Positions 53,513 to 63,019 of a DNA stretch of 64,000 nt are shown here, one piece after another; positions within the stretch are counted from its first letter, which is position 1; each line of letters opens with the position of its first letter. The position numbers were made by a program, and so were the translations under genes. The notes under the pieces are model-generated. The model searched no databases and was not told the origin of the DNA. It saw nothing but the letters and a program-made list of their open reading frames with translations. Source of the stretch: Betaproteobacteria bacterium (lineage in GTDB: Bacteria; Acidobacteriota; Terriglobia; Acidiferrales; UBA7541); contig CAJCHZ010000039.1 of assembly GCA_903970165.1 (NCBI GenBank), forward strand, positions 62,001 through 126,000. Direction: 5' to 3'.

Positions 53513-53754
53513 TGTGCGTCGAACTGATGACCGCGCCGATCTCCACGCGGAAGAACTAGAAAAGTAAGTATCATTGCCGTGAGCGTCTCCGGGTGTAGAA
53601 TGATGCCGGAGGGATGTTCCCTCCTGGGGTCCTGTCCAAAGTCAGCCTCTCACCGGCCACGAGAGACTCTCCATCTGTAGAGTGCCCCAGTTTGTAAATC
53701 CGGATCACCCCAGCCTGCCCGAAAGCTCGCTCTCTGCGACGACAAGGAGCCATT

Positions 53755-54969
53755 ATGAATCTCCGCAGTCATCTCGGTAATTATCTCAGTAACTTCGGCA
53801 CAATTCGCTTTACTCTCTTCGCGCTGTTCTTGTTACTTGTGGCCGGCAGTTCGTCCGCTGCTCATGGTGTAACGCTGGTCGTGAGCAATAGTTCTAGGCC
53901 CTGTCCCGGAGCTACATTTACGACAATTCAAAGCGCGATTAACGCGGCCTCGCCGGGCGATGAGATTGTGATCTGCAATGGGACCTACGCGGAACAGCTT
54001 TCGATCACCAAGTCTCTGGACATCGAGGCGCACAGCGGAGCGCTCCTGGCACCGGCTTCCATTCCGCAGAACGCGACGAGCCTTGCCACCGGAGACCCCA
54101 TTGCCGCAGCCGTGCTGGTGAGTGGAGCGACGAATGTTTCCATCTCTGGCCTGACGGTGGATGGCATCAACAACGGAATTACGGGGTGCGCGCCGCGATT
54201 GATTGGAGTGTATTTCCAGAACTCTTCCGGAGCTCTCCGGCACGCTGCGATTCGCAACTTCAAGCTGAGTGCGGCGTTGAATGGGTGCCAGAGCGGGACG
54301 GGAGTTTTTGTGGAAAGTGGCAGCGGGCAAACTTCCAACGTGGAGATCGCTGAGAGTTCCATTCACGATTATCAGAAGAATGGGATCACCGCGAATGAAT
54401 CCGGGACGACGGCGCAAATTCACGACAACGTTGTAACAGGTATCGGGCCGACCACGGGGGCGGCGCAGAATGGCATCCAAATAGGATTTTCCGCGGCGGG
54501 CTCGATTCGAGAAAACACCGTGGCGAATAATGTGTGGTCCCCTTGTACTGCTGTTGCGACGTGCCAGACTGTGGCGACCGATATTCTAGTGACGCAATCG
54601 GACGGCGTACACGTCGCCGGCAACACGGCGGGAGTCAGCCAGGTAGTGATATTTGTGGATGGGAATAATGCGGATGTTCGTGGGAATACGGCGTATTCCG
54701 CGAGCGTCTTCGACAATATCCGCATTCAGGGCAACTGCAGTGACGTCGGGGAAAACCAAGTCTTCAACGGGGGAGAGAGCGACATCTATATTCAAGGCAA
54801 CAACAATTCCGTCCGGCTCAATTCGATTACAGAAGCCCCCATTGGAATTCTTGAGGTGATGGGTTCCACTGGAAATCAGTTTGCCTTGAACGCATTCTTC
54901 AATGTGACCGTGCACATACAGGACCCTGCGGCGACCGATTTGAGCAAGAAGATCGTACCCGACCGCTAG
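53755..54969 (+). CDS. Exported right-handed parallel beta-helix protein
   Basis: A 404-residue protein. The signal peptide is at about residues 18-38. TTIQSAINAASPGDEIVICNGTYAEQ is the standard opening of pectate-lyase-like or NosD-like helices. Repeated coil text follows (VSISGLTVDG, QIHDNVVTG, SIRENTVANN, VHVAGNTAGV, DVRGNTAYS). No catalytic residues recognised. Probably a surface or secreted carbohydrate-binding or degrading protein. Confidence 0.87.
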   Translation: MNLRSHLGNYLSNFGTIRFTLFALFLLLVAGSSSAAHGVTLVVSNSSRPCPGATFTTIQSAINAASPGDEIVICNGTYAEQLSITKSLDIEAHSGALLAPASIPQNATSLATGDPIAAAVLVSGATNVSISGLTVDGINNGITGCAPRLIGVYFQNSSGALRHAAIRNFKLSAALNGCQSGTGVFVESGSGQTSNVEIAESSIHDYQKNGITANESGTTAQIHDNVVTGIGPTTGAAQNGIQIGFSAAGSIRENTVANNVWSPCTAVATCQTVATDILVTQSDGVHVAGNTAGVSQVVIFVDGNNADVRGNTAYSASVFDNIRIQGNCSDVGENQVFNGGESDIYIQGNNNSVRLNSITEAPIGILEVMGSTGNQFALNAFFNVTVHIQDPAATDLSKKIVPDR

Positions 54970-55079
54970 AAAAAGCGGCGGACCAATCGTGCTGGTCGTT
55001 CCCGAGCGTTCCCTCGGAGAGATTGTTTCTTCGAGGCTGACACCTTGACTTGTGCCTGTACAATTGAGCACAGCCCAGT

Positions 55080-55553
55080 ATGCCGACGCCCAAGAGCAAG
55101 CCACACTCCCGCGGACTTCTGCTTATCGCGGCATTCAAACTTTTGAAGGGGATCGCGCTGATCGCGGTTGGCATCGGCGCGCTGCGTTTGTTGCACCGAG
55201 ACGTGGCCGGTATGGTCGACCATTGGGTTAACGCGTTCCGCGTGGACCCGCACAACCGCTACATTATCTGGCTGCTGGCGAAATTGTCGAATGTAAATGA
55301 CAGGAAGCTGGAGGAGCTGAGTATCGGGACGTTTTTTTATGCAGCGGTTTTTTTGACCGAAGGCACCGGGCTGGCGCTCAAAAAGCGCTGGGCAGAATAT
55401 TTTACGATTGTCACCACGGGATCGTTTCTGCCGCTGGAGATTTATGAGATTGTGCGGCACGCCACGACGGCAAAGGCCGTCGCGTTGGTCATCAATATTG
55501 CGGTGCTGGTTTATTTGATTTGGGAGCTGCGAAGATACCGGCCGGCGAAATAG
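55080..55553 (+). CDS. DUF2127 membrane protein
   Basis: A 157-residue protein with about four membrane helices. The start GLLLIAAFKLLKGIALIAVG and the end SFLPLEIYEIVRHATTAKAVALVINI match DUF2127. Its role is not known in any organism that I can name. Confidence 0.85.
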   Translation: MPTPKSKPHSRGLLLIAAFKLLKGIALIAVGIGALRLLHRDVAGMVDHWVNAFRVDPHNRYIIWLLAKLSNVNDRKLEELSIGTFFYAAVFLTEGTGLALKKRWAEYFTIVTTGSFLPLEIYEIVRHATTAKAVALVINIAVLVYLIWELRRYRPAK

Positions 55554-55598
55554 CATTGTGTGCAGGCGAACCGGCGCGACATCCGGTTGGGCCCGCGA

Positions 55599-56762
55599 TC
55601 ACAATGCGCGGCCTGCCGCAGCAGCTGAAGACCACGCCCACTGGAAATTAAATCCTCCCAAGTGGCCGGTGACATCCACTACTTCCCCGATAAAAAACAG
55701 GCCGGGAACTTTGCGGGACTCCATTGTCTTGCTCGAAAGTTCATTGGTGTCTACGCCGCCCGCGGTTACTTCCGCTTTGTCGTAGCCTTCGGTGTCTGCA
55801 GGGAGCAGCGTCCAGCCGTGTACGTCGCTTTCCAACTTTTCCAGAGCCTGGTTGGTCCAGGATTTTGGTTCGTGGAGGTCGAGCCAGCGGTCGGCCAAGC
55901 GTTTCGGCAGGACGCCGAGGAAGGCGGCCCGAGCGGTTGTACCGTTTCGCGTTTTGGCTTCGCGCATTGCGGAGGTTACGTCGCGCTCCGGGGCCAGGTC
56001 GATGCGAATCGGGTTTCCTTTTTCCCAGTAGGAAGAGATTTGAAGGACTGCGGGGCCGCTCAGGCCTTTGTGCGTGATGAGCATTTTTTCGCGAAAGGAT
56101 TGGTGACCGGTTGAGACGGTTATCGCAGCGGAGACTCCGGAAAGGTCGCAGTAAGCGCGCTGATCTTGCTTCGCCAGGACAAGCGGGACGAGAGCGGGTC
56201 TGGTTTTGATGATTTTCAAGCCGAATTGGCGGGCCAGGTCGTAACCGAAAGAGGTCGCGCCCATTTTCGGAATGGATAAGCCGCCTGTCGCAACGACCAG
56301 AGTCGGAGCGCGGAATTCCTCCGTGCCGGTTTGCACCACGAACTCAGTGGTTCGTTGAACTTCTTTCGTTCTCGTGTTCAGAAAGATTTGCACGCCTGCT
56401 TCAAGGCATTCGGATTCGAGCATGTTCGTGATGTCCGTCGCGGCGCGGTCGCAGAAAAGCTGGCCCAGTGTTTTTTCGTAGTATGGGATTTTGTGCTTTT
56501 CGACGAGGGCGATGAAATCAGCGGGCGTGTAGCGGGCTAGAGCCGATTTTGCGAAATGCTCGTTGGCGCTGATGAAGTTTTGCGGCGTGCAATGGATGTT
56601 TGTGAAATTGCAGCGGCCCCCGCCGGAGATCAGGATTTTCTTGCCCGGCCGATCGGCAAGTTCGAGGATGGCGGCGCGACGGCCGCGTTTGCCGGCTTCC
56701 ACGGCACAGAAGAGACCGGCGGCGCCCGCTCCGAGGATTAGGACGTCAAATTTACGACTCAT
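55599..56762 (-). CDS. HI0933/YhiN-type FAD-dependent oxidoreductase
   Basis: A 387-residue flavoprotein. The FAD loop is LILGAGAAGLFCAVEAGKRG, followed by GKKILISGGGRCNFTN. LSGVSAAITVS and the C-terminal FFIGEVVDVTGHLGGFNFQWAW end are family-typical. Substrate unknown. Its 3' end is convergent with the DUF2127 gene. Confidence 0.93.
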   Translation of the reverse strand: MSRKFDVLILGAGAAGLFCAVEAGKRGRRAAILELADRPGKKILISGGGRCNFTNIHCTPQNFISANEHFAKSALARYTPADFIALVEKHKIPYYEKTLGQLFCDRAATDITNMLESECLEAGVQIFLNTRTKEVQRTTEFVVQTGTEEFRAPTLVVATGGLSIPKMGATSFGYDLARQFGLKIIKTRPALVPLVLAKQDQRAYCDLSGVSAAITVSTGHQSFREKMLITHKGLSGPAVLQISSYWEKGNPIRIDLAPERDVTSAMREAKTRNGTTARAAFLGVLPKRLADRWLDLHEPKSWTNQALEKLESDVHGWTLLPADTEGYDKAEVTAGGVDTNELSSKTMESRKVPGLFFIGEVVDVTGHLGGFNFQWAWSSAAAAGRAL

Positions 56763-56982
56763 TGCGAGTCAATTGTGGCTCAATCGGGGCGTCTTTTGCG
56801 CCGTTCTTTGTGGCATCTATTGTTACGCTCTTTGTCGCGTTCCTTATAACGACAATGGCCGCAGATTTTGTAATCCAGTTTTATGGCGAACTTCCTTGCG
56901 AACTTTGTTGCGAGCTGGCAGTGGCAAATTGTCCTCGCCGTCATTCCTCAGGTTAAACTAAGAGCAGGGGACACCGAGAGAT

Positions 56983-58836
56983 TTGCCACCCATCATAAGC
57001 GCTCAGGGACTTGCGAAAAGATACGGGGTCGCGCCGCTATTCAAAAATATATCGTTCACCGTGTCGGAGGGCGACCGGATTGGCGTGATTGGCCCGAATG
57101 GATCGGGAAAATCCACGCTGCTTGCGATCCTTTGCGGCGATGTGAAGCCGGACAGCGGCGATGTTGCTGTCCGCAAAGGGACGCGGCTTAGTTATGTCAA
57201 GCAAATTTCCGAGTTTGCGGATGGGCTTTCGATTCAGGCGGTGATTGAGGGCGCGCTGGAACGGGCGGCTGTGCCACAGGCGGAACGGGCGGGCCGGTCC
57301 GCGGAGACTTTGGGGCGCGCTGGATTTGAAGACCTCGAGCTTGCGGCTTTGACATTGTCGGGCGGCTGGAAGAAGCGGCTGGCGATTGCCGAGGCGCTGG
57401 TGCAGAACCCCGATATTTTGCTGCTGGACGAGCCCACGAATCATCTGGACCTTGCCGGAATTGAATGGCTGGAGCGCTTGTTGCGACGGGCGGCGTTTGC
57501 CAGCGTTGTCGTAAGCCATGACCGATACTTCCTCGAAAATGTGACGAATGAGATGGTCGAAATCGATAAGGCTTATGAAGACGGTGCGCTGCGCGTTCAC
57601 GGGAATTACAGCGTGTTTCTGGAGGCGAAAGAGGAACACCTGCATGCGCAGCGGAATCGCCAGGAGGCGCTTGAGAATCGCGTGCACGAGGAGATTGCTT
57701 GGCTGCGACGCGGGGCCAAGGCCCGGACGAGGAAGTCCAAGGCGCGTATTGATAACGCGCACAAGATGATTGGCGACTTGGCCGAGATGAAAGGCCGGAC
57801 CAGCACGAGTACGGCGCAGATTGATTTTTCGGCAACCAACCGTCAAACGAAACAGTTGATTGAGCTGGACAACGTTACGTCCGCGATGGGCGACCGGGTA
57901 TTGTTCGAGAAGCTGCAGTTTACCGTGACTTCCGGGATGCGAGTCGGGCTGGTTGGGCCAAACGGCAGCGGGAAGACTACTTTGCTTCGACTGCTTCGAG
58001 GCGATTTAACACCTACCGCCGGAAAAATTCGGAAGGCTGATCCTTTGCGCATGGTTTATTTCGATCAGAACCGTGAACTTGATCCGGATTTGCTTTTGCG
58101 ACGGGCGCTCGCACCGGACAGCGACGCCGTGATTTACCAGGAGCGGGTGATTCATGTGGCCTCCTGGGCGGCGAGATTTCTTTTTACCGGAGAAGATCTG
58201 AATCGCCGGGTTGGGAAACTTTCCGGCGGCGAGCGGGCACGGGTTTTGATAGCTCAGCTGATGCTGCAGGCTGCGGACGTTTTGCTTTTAGACGAGCCGA
58301 CCAACGATCTGGACATTCCGACGCTCGAAATTCTGGAAGAGAGCCTATTGGAATTTCGAGGGGCTTTGGTGCTGGTGACGCATGACCGGTACATGCTGGA
58401 CCGGGTTTCGACGATTGTGCTTGGGTTTGATGGGCTCGGGGGAATCGAGCGGTTTGCCGATTACTCGCAATGGGAGACCTGGCAGACGGCCAGGGAGTCG
58501 AAACAGGGCCAACCCAGAATTGCTGCAATCGCTGGGCCAGCTGTCGTTGCAAAGGATCGTGAATCGCGTTCGGCTTCCGCCGGATCCGGGTCCGCGCCCG
58601 CGGCTACAACGAAGAAGAAGCTCTCTTTCAAGGAGACGCGAGAGCTGGAAACGATGGAGCAGCGCATCGCGGAAGCGGAGCTGACGTTGCAAGAGAAGCA
58701 GGAAGCTCTGCAGGATCCTGCGATCGTCAGCGATGGCGCTCGATTGCATAAGGCTTCGGTGGAACTGGACGAGGCGCGTAAATCGGTTGATCAGCTTTAT
58801 GCGCGATGGGCAGAGTTGGAGCAGAAAAAGGATTGA
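56983..58836 (+). CDS. ABC-F family ATPase
   Basis: A 617-residue protein with two ABC domains and no membrane part. Walker A motifs are GPNGSGKST (about 40) and GPNGSGKTT (about 325). The signatures are LSGGWKKR and LSGGERAR, and Walker B motifs ILLLDEPTNHLD and VLLLDEPTNDLD. The inter-domain linker is basic, as in ribosome-binding ABC-F proteins, and the C-terminal 70 or so residues form a coiled coil as in Uup. The start is TTG at 56983, chosen because MPPIISAQGLAKRYG is the natural opening. Confidence 0.94.
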   Translation: MPPIISAQGLAKRYGVAPLFKNISFTVSEGDRIGVIGPNGSGKSTLLAILCGDVKPDSGDVAVRKGTRLSYVKQISEFADGLSIQAVIEGALERAAVPQAERAGRSAETLGRAGFEDLELAALTLSGGWKKRLAIAEALVQNPDILLLDEPTNHLDLAGIEWLERLLRRAAFASVVVSHDRYFLENVTNEMVEIDKAYEDGALRVHGNYSVFLEAKEEHLHAQRNRQEALENRVHEEIAWLRRGAKARTRKSKARIDNAHKMIGDLAEMKGRTSTSTAQIDFSATNRQTKQLIELDNVTSAMGDRVLFEKLQFTVTSGMRVGLVGPNGSGKTTLLRLLRGDLTPTAGKIRKADPLRMVYFDQNRELDPDLLLRRALAPDSDAVIYQERVIHVASWAARFLFTGEDLNRRVGKLSGGERARVLIAQLMLQAADVLLLDEPTNDLDIPTLEILEESLLEFRGALVLVTHDRYMLDRVSTIVLGFDGLGGIERFADYSQWETWQTARESKQGQPRIAAIAGPAVVAKDRESRSASAGSGSAPAATTKKKLSFKETRELETMEQRIAEAELTLQEKQEALQDPAIVSDGARLHKASVELDEARKSVDQLYARWAELEQKKD

Positions 58837-59309
58837 GGGCTTGGGCCCGTTGCGGCGATTTTAGTTAACAATAATAGGTGCCCCTCCCCGTACTTTTTTC
58901 GTGAGTGTTGATTCTAAGTGACTTACTGTTGATCAAACGATGAGAGTTCGAAGCCGCTTCGCCTATAGTGACAAAGCGATTCAAAAAAAGGACGAGGCGC
59001 CGAACAGCAGCGAGAAGGAGGAAGAATGGTCTCGGAAAGGAAATCTACCGCATCATCTAGCTGGCGCACTCCAATCGCCGTCAGGTCGGTACACGCCAGT
59101 TACTTCCCTGGCCAATCTTGAGACTCTGGAAGACCTTTTAGAAGCGGCAAACAACGAACACTTTAGCAAGCGGCGGGTGCCGAAGATACCAGTAGGCGAA
59201 ACAGGGCTCTGCTAGGTTTGACTGAAGAAGCCCCGGGACAAACCGGACGCTTTGCGAAGATGGTCGAACTAAACTCTTTGGAGAGGGCCCTAGGAAAGGG
59301 GTTGGGCAG
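58837..59309. other. Intergenic stretch with no supported gene
   Basis: A 91-codon frame at 58940-59215 is open but hydrophilic, without family motifs or a clear ribosome binding site. No structure recognised. Confidence 0.4.
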
Positions 59310-59417
59310 ATGGAATGGATTGAGAATGACGCGGATTTCGTTTTGGTGCGGGAGAATCCGCGATTTCAGGGCTTGATGCAGCGACTTTCTTCGGAACGGG
59401 CGAAGTCCGGGACTTAG
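59310..59417 (+). pseudogene. Possible C-terminal remnant of a TPR protein
   Basis: A 35-codon frame MEWIENDADFVLVRENPRFQ and onward resembles the ends of acidobacterial TPR or kinase-TPR proteins (an IENDPDF-LRDDPRFQ-L type ending). Nothing recognisable lies upstream in frame. Confidence 0.35.
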
Positions 59418-60065
59418 TGACTTCTCAGCGCTCGGTTCCGCGATTCAAAACCAATCACTGCGATAGGCCACCCACCAACTGGCATACGCAATGGGTATCG
59501 TGGCAAAGACCGCCCACCAGAATGGGAGCGCCAAATCAGCCACCAATCCCAGTCCGCCAAAGGCCAGCCAAAATATCTTCCGCTGCACACTTCATTTTAA
59601 CCGGGGAGAGGCACGGCGAAGGTTGGTTAGGTCCGCGGTTGCCATAACAGCAAACTCCAGGCCCTGTCCAAAAGTTGAAGAAGAAAGCGATGAGCCCACC
59701 CTCGCAACCCGAGGGTGGGACACCCCCGAGGAGCGGGATGGCCCATGGCACTTGTTGAATAAATTAAAGGTTTCCCAGAATGCGGATTCGCTCATTTAAT
59801 CGGGGTTTGTGGGTTGGGTAGGAGCTTTGCGGAAGGAGCGCGTTTTCAGAGGTTTGCACAAGGGCACGCACGTGCTCCGGCTCGATTTGCCCTTTGCGTG
59901 CTTTACGAACTTGGCCGGCGTGCGGCCTCATTCTCGTAAAACGGCAGGGTGCTTAAGGTTTGCCAATATGGAGGCTAATGTTTCTTGCCGCTAAGCCGAT
60001 ACAGTTGACTCCCCCCTCCAAAAAACCATGCCCGCCTTCCCTCACCTTGGCGCGCGGAGAAAACC
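59418..60065. other. Intergenic stretch with a palindromic repeat but no gene
   Basis: Several short frames are open on both strands without motifs. The only structure seen is the 59695-59719 palindrome. Confidence 0.4.
59695..59719. repeat. Palindromic repeat CCCACCCTCG-N5-CGAGGGTGGG
   Basis: Perfect 10-base arms with a 5-base loop, followed by ACACCCCC. There is no T-run. The text resembles a palindrome often seen in acidobacterial intergenic DNA (recollection). Confidence 0.65.
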
Positions 60066-60497
60066 ATGAAGATAACCAGCCGGGATCGAAGGTCGACCCA
60101 CCGTGTTTCGTTGCGAACTCCGCTGCGAGTGAAAATATGGAAATCGGAGGAGCCCGAACGGCGGGTTGAATCCGTAAATCTGTCGCAGACGGGCGTATTT
60201 TTTGCGACGGATTCGCCCATTCGCGAGGGTGAGACGGTAGAAATCCTTCTGAGAATGCCGGAAGAGTTGACGGACGAGCCCCCTACCGAATGGCGTTGTA
60301 CGGGGCATGTCGTGCGAGTGGGGTGGCTGGACTCGGCACAGGGAACGCTGGGAGTGGGGGTGCAGTTTGACTGCTATGAGGTTGCTCGGACGGAAATGAA
60401 TCCTATGGCGATGTCGACAGGGCCAGGACAGAGAAATTTGCTGATGCGGAAGGCGAATCGTCTAGCCGTTCTGCGTCCTGGACAGTCATCGTTCTGA
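60066..60497 (+). CDS. PilZ-domain protein
   Basis: A 143-residue protein. The PilZ cyclic-di-GMP binding motif appears as RRSTHRVSL with VNLSQTGVFF, close to the RxxxR...(D/N)xSxxG consensus. The following beta-barrel strands end in GVGVQFD. The C-terminal 30 residues are unrelated and basic. It is probably co-transcribed with the response regulator gene 19 bases downstream. Confidence 0.85.
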   Translation: MKITSRDRRSTHRVSLRTPLRVKIWKSEEPERRVESVNLSQTGVFFATDSPIREGETVEILLRMPEELTDEPPTEWRCTGHVVRVGWLDSAQGTLGVGVQFDCYEVARTEMNPMAMSTGPGQRNLLMRKANRLAVLRPGQSSF

Positions 60498-60516
60498 TAC
60501 CACGGGAGGGCCGACA

Positions 60517-61203
60517 ATGCAAAGACGCGCGCTGATCGTGGATGACGAACCGGCCACATGCGAGATGATCCGAAAAGTGTTGTATGCGGCGGGTGTGGAC
60601 GCACTGACGCTGACGCAGAGCGTGCAAGCGTCAAGCTACCTGGACGAGGGCAAGTTCGACATGGTCTTTCTGGACCTGCACATGGGATCGCCGGACGGGA
60701 TTGAGCTTTCGCGGGAGATGCGGAAGTCTGGTTATAACCGAACAACACCGATCATTCTGCTGAGCGACGACCAGCGGCCGAGCGCCATGTCCCTTGGATT
60801 TGAGGCCGGGGCAAGCTTTTTCCTCTACAAACCAATCGATAAAGAAAGGCTTTTGAAGTTGATTCGGGCCACCCAGGGGCGAATGGACCATGAGAGACGG
60901 CAGACGCGACGGGTGCCATTCCAGTCCAAGGTCAAGCTGAGGTTTGGATTCGAAGAGATTATGTGTGAATCGGTGGACGTCAGCCTGGATGGAATGCTGG
61001 TGCGAACACCGCGCACGCTTCCAGCGGGTTCGAGCGTGCAGGTGAGCATGGAGCTATCGCAGAGGATGAAACCTCTGGTGGGGGCGGGTTCTGTGGTGCG
61101 GCTGCTTGGTGGAAACCAGATGGGGATACACCTAGATCGTCTGCCTGTGGGAGAGAGCGAAAGATTGCAGGAATTTTTGTTGCCGATGATTCATCGGGAT
61201 TAA
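60517..61203 (+). CDS. Response regulator with C-terminal PilZ domain
   Basis: A 228-residue protein. The receiver domain (1-120) has VDDEPATCE, the phospho-Asp in MVFLDLHMGSPDG and Lys in FLYKPIDKERL. The PilZ domain (about 127-228) has RRQTRRVPFQSKV and VDVSLDGMLV, again near the RxxxR/DxSxxG consensus. Phosphorylation could thus be coupled to cyclic-di-GMP binding. Confidence 0.88.
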   Translation: MQRRALIVDDEPATCEMIRKVLYAAGVDALTLTQSVQASSYLDEGKFDMVFLDLHMGSPDGIELSREMRKSGYNRTTPIILLSDDQRPSAMSLGFEAGASFFLYKPIDKERLLKLIRATQGRMDHERRQTRRVPFQSKVKLRFGFEEIMCESVDVSLDGMLVRTPRTLPAGSSVQVSMELSQRMKPLVGAGSVVRLLGGNQMGIHLDRLPVGESERLQEFLLPMIHRD

Positions 61204-61490
61204 GACCAAGAAGGAGTTAAGTTTGATGGCGTTCTCACTTTTTGTGCAAACCGGGCCTGGCAGCCCGGGCCTGGTGTAGTTCAAGCAACGAATTCTCAGG
61301 ATAAATAGAGTAGACCTGCAGGCCTCAAAAGCGGCGTCGAACCGCAGCATACCATATTTAATTCCCTTTTTGATTTCTTGCGATTTGCAAATCGTGCTGC
61401 GTTCGCGCATCATTACTGGTTTGTTTGTGGCGCGGCGAAGCATCTGCTGCAGCCCATCTTGCGCTAACATTCATTGGATAGAGGAGTTGC

Positions 61491-62804
61491 ATGGAAAAGC
61501 CTGGGAAAATTGCGCCACCGAAAGGTAAGTTGGGAATCCTGACGCCTGGTATGGGCGCTGTCAGCACGACGTTTATGGCGGGTGTGGAGTTGGTGCGCAA
61601 AGGGAAGGCGCAGCCGGTTGGATCCCTGACGCAGTTGGGTACGATTCGATTGGGGAAGCGGACCGATGGCAGGTCGCCACTGGTGAAGAAATTTGTGCCC
61701 CTGGCGGAGTTGAAGGATTTGACTTTCGGCGGCTGGGATATTTTCAAGGACAACGCTTATCAATCGGCCGCGAATGCGGGCGTTTTGAATCCGCAAGACC
61801 TGGCGAAGGTAAAGACGTTCCTGTCGGGCATTAAGCCGATGACGGCAGCGTTTGATCACGAGTACGTGAAAATGATCGATGGGCCGAATATAAAGAAGGG
61901 GAAAAACAAGTACGAGCTGGCGCTGAAGATCAAGGAAGATATTGCGAATTACCGGAAGACGTCCCGGGTGTCGCGGCTGGTGATGTGCTGGTGCGGTTCC
62001 ACGGAAGTGTTTGTGAAGCCGGAGGAAGTGCATTCGACGCCGGAAAAGTTCGTAGAGGCGATGAAGTCGAATCATCCGGCGATTGCGCCTTCCATGCTGT
62101 ATGCGTGGGCCGCGATCACGAGCGGAGTGCCCTTTGCGAATGGCGCGCCGAATCTGACGGTGGACTTCCCTGCTATTCAGGCATTGGCGCAAGAACATGG
62201 CGTGCCGATTTGCGGCAAGGATTTTAAGACCGGGCAGACGTTGATGAAGACGATCCTGGCGCCGGGATTCAAGGCGCGGATGCTGGGGCTGGATGGGTGG
62301 TTCTCGACGAACATTTTGGGGAACCGCGACGGCGAAGTGCTGGAAGATCCAGGCTCGTTCAAGACGAAGGAAGAGTCGAAGCTGAGCGTGCTGGAATATA
62401 TTTTGCAGCCGCAGCTTTACCCGATGCTTTACGGGAAGATGCACCACAAGGTGCGCATCAACTATTACCCGCCGCGCGGGGACAACAAAGAGGGTTGGGA
62501 CAATATTGATATTTTCGGGTGGCTGGGGTACCCGATGCAGATCAAGGTGGATTTTCTTTGCCGGGATTCGATATTGGCTGCACCTATTGTCCTAGATTTG
62601 GTCCTATTTCTGGATTTGGCGCAGCGGGCTGGGATGAAAGGCATTCAGGAGTGGCTGAGCTTTTATTTCAAGTCGCCGATGACGGCGCCGGGGCTTTATC
62701 CGGAACATGACTTGTTTATTCAGTCGATGAAGCTGAAGAATACTTTGCGCTGGATGATGGGCGAGGAATTGATTACCCACCTTGGGCAGGAGTATTACGA
62801 CTAG
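61491..62804 (+). CDS. ino1: Inositol-3-phosphate synthase
   Basis: A 437-residue NAD-dependent enzyme converting glucose 6-phosphate to inositol 3-phosphate. The dinucleotide loop is LGILTPGMGAVSTTFMAG. The segments FGGWDIFKDNAYQSA, ITSGVPFANGAPN, CGKDFKTGQTLMKT and LGLDGWFSTNILGNRDG are those of the family. A GAGGAG lies six bases upstream of the ATG. Product could serve inositol lipids or solutes; no partner gene is adjacent. Confidence 0.95.
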   Translation: MEKPGKIAPPKGKLGILTPGMGAVSTTFMAGVELVRKGKAQPVGSLTQLGTIRLGKRTDGRSPLVKKFVPLAELKDLTFGGWDIFKDNAYQSAANAGVLNPQDLAKVKTFLSGIKPMTAAFDHEYVKMIDGPNIKKGKNKYELALKIKEDIANYRKTSRVSRLVMCWCGSTEVFVKPEEVHSTPEKFVEAMKSNHPAIAPSMLYAWAAITSGVPFANGAPNLTVDFPAIQALAQEHGVPICGKDFKTGQTLMKTILAPGFKARMLGLDGWFSTNILGNRDGEVLEDPGSFKTKEESKLSVLEYILQPQLYPMLYGKMHHKVRINYYPPRGDNKEGWDNIDIFGWLGYPMQIKVDFLCRDSILAAPIVLDLVLFLDLAQRAGMKGIQEWLSFYFKSPMTAPGLYPEHDLFIQSMKLKNTLRWMMGEELITHLGQEYYD

Positions 62805-62837
62805 CGGGATTGAGTAGAGTCGTTTGAACTGCAAGAG

Positions 62838-62854
62838 CGGGAGCAGAGCTCCCG
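62838..62854. repeat. Hairpin CGGGAGC-N3-GCTCCCG after ino1
   Basis: Perfect 7-base arms with a 3-base loop, 34 bases past the ino1 stop. No T-run follows, so it may be a dispersed palindrome or a weak terminator. Confidence 0.5.
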
Positions 62855-63019
62855 TACTCCACATTGCCATGCATTCCATTTAATTTTTCGATGTTGTGGA
62901 ATGATTTTTCGATTTGACGCTTGCGAGACCGCCGCGATACCCTACGGGCCGATGGTCAGCGCCTGTATACGCCGCATTGTCTGTGCGCCACCCAATTCCA
63001 GCATATTTTGAGGAGATTC

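Noticed and set aside
59417..59799. Overlapping short frames near the 59.7 kb palindrome
   Set aside because: No ribosome binding site or motif, and they cross a non-coding palindrome.
61464..62447. 327-codon open frame antisense to ino1
   Set aside because: Arg/His/Leu-rich shadow text typical of the reverse of a G+C-rich gene; ino1 is unambiguous.
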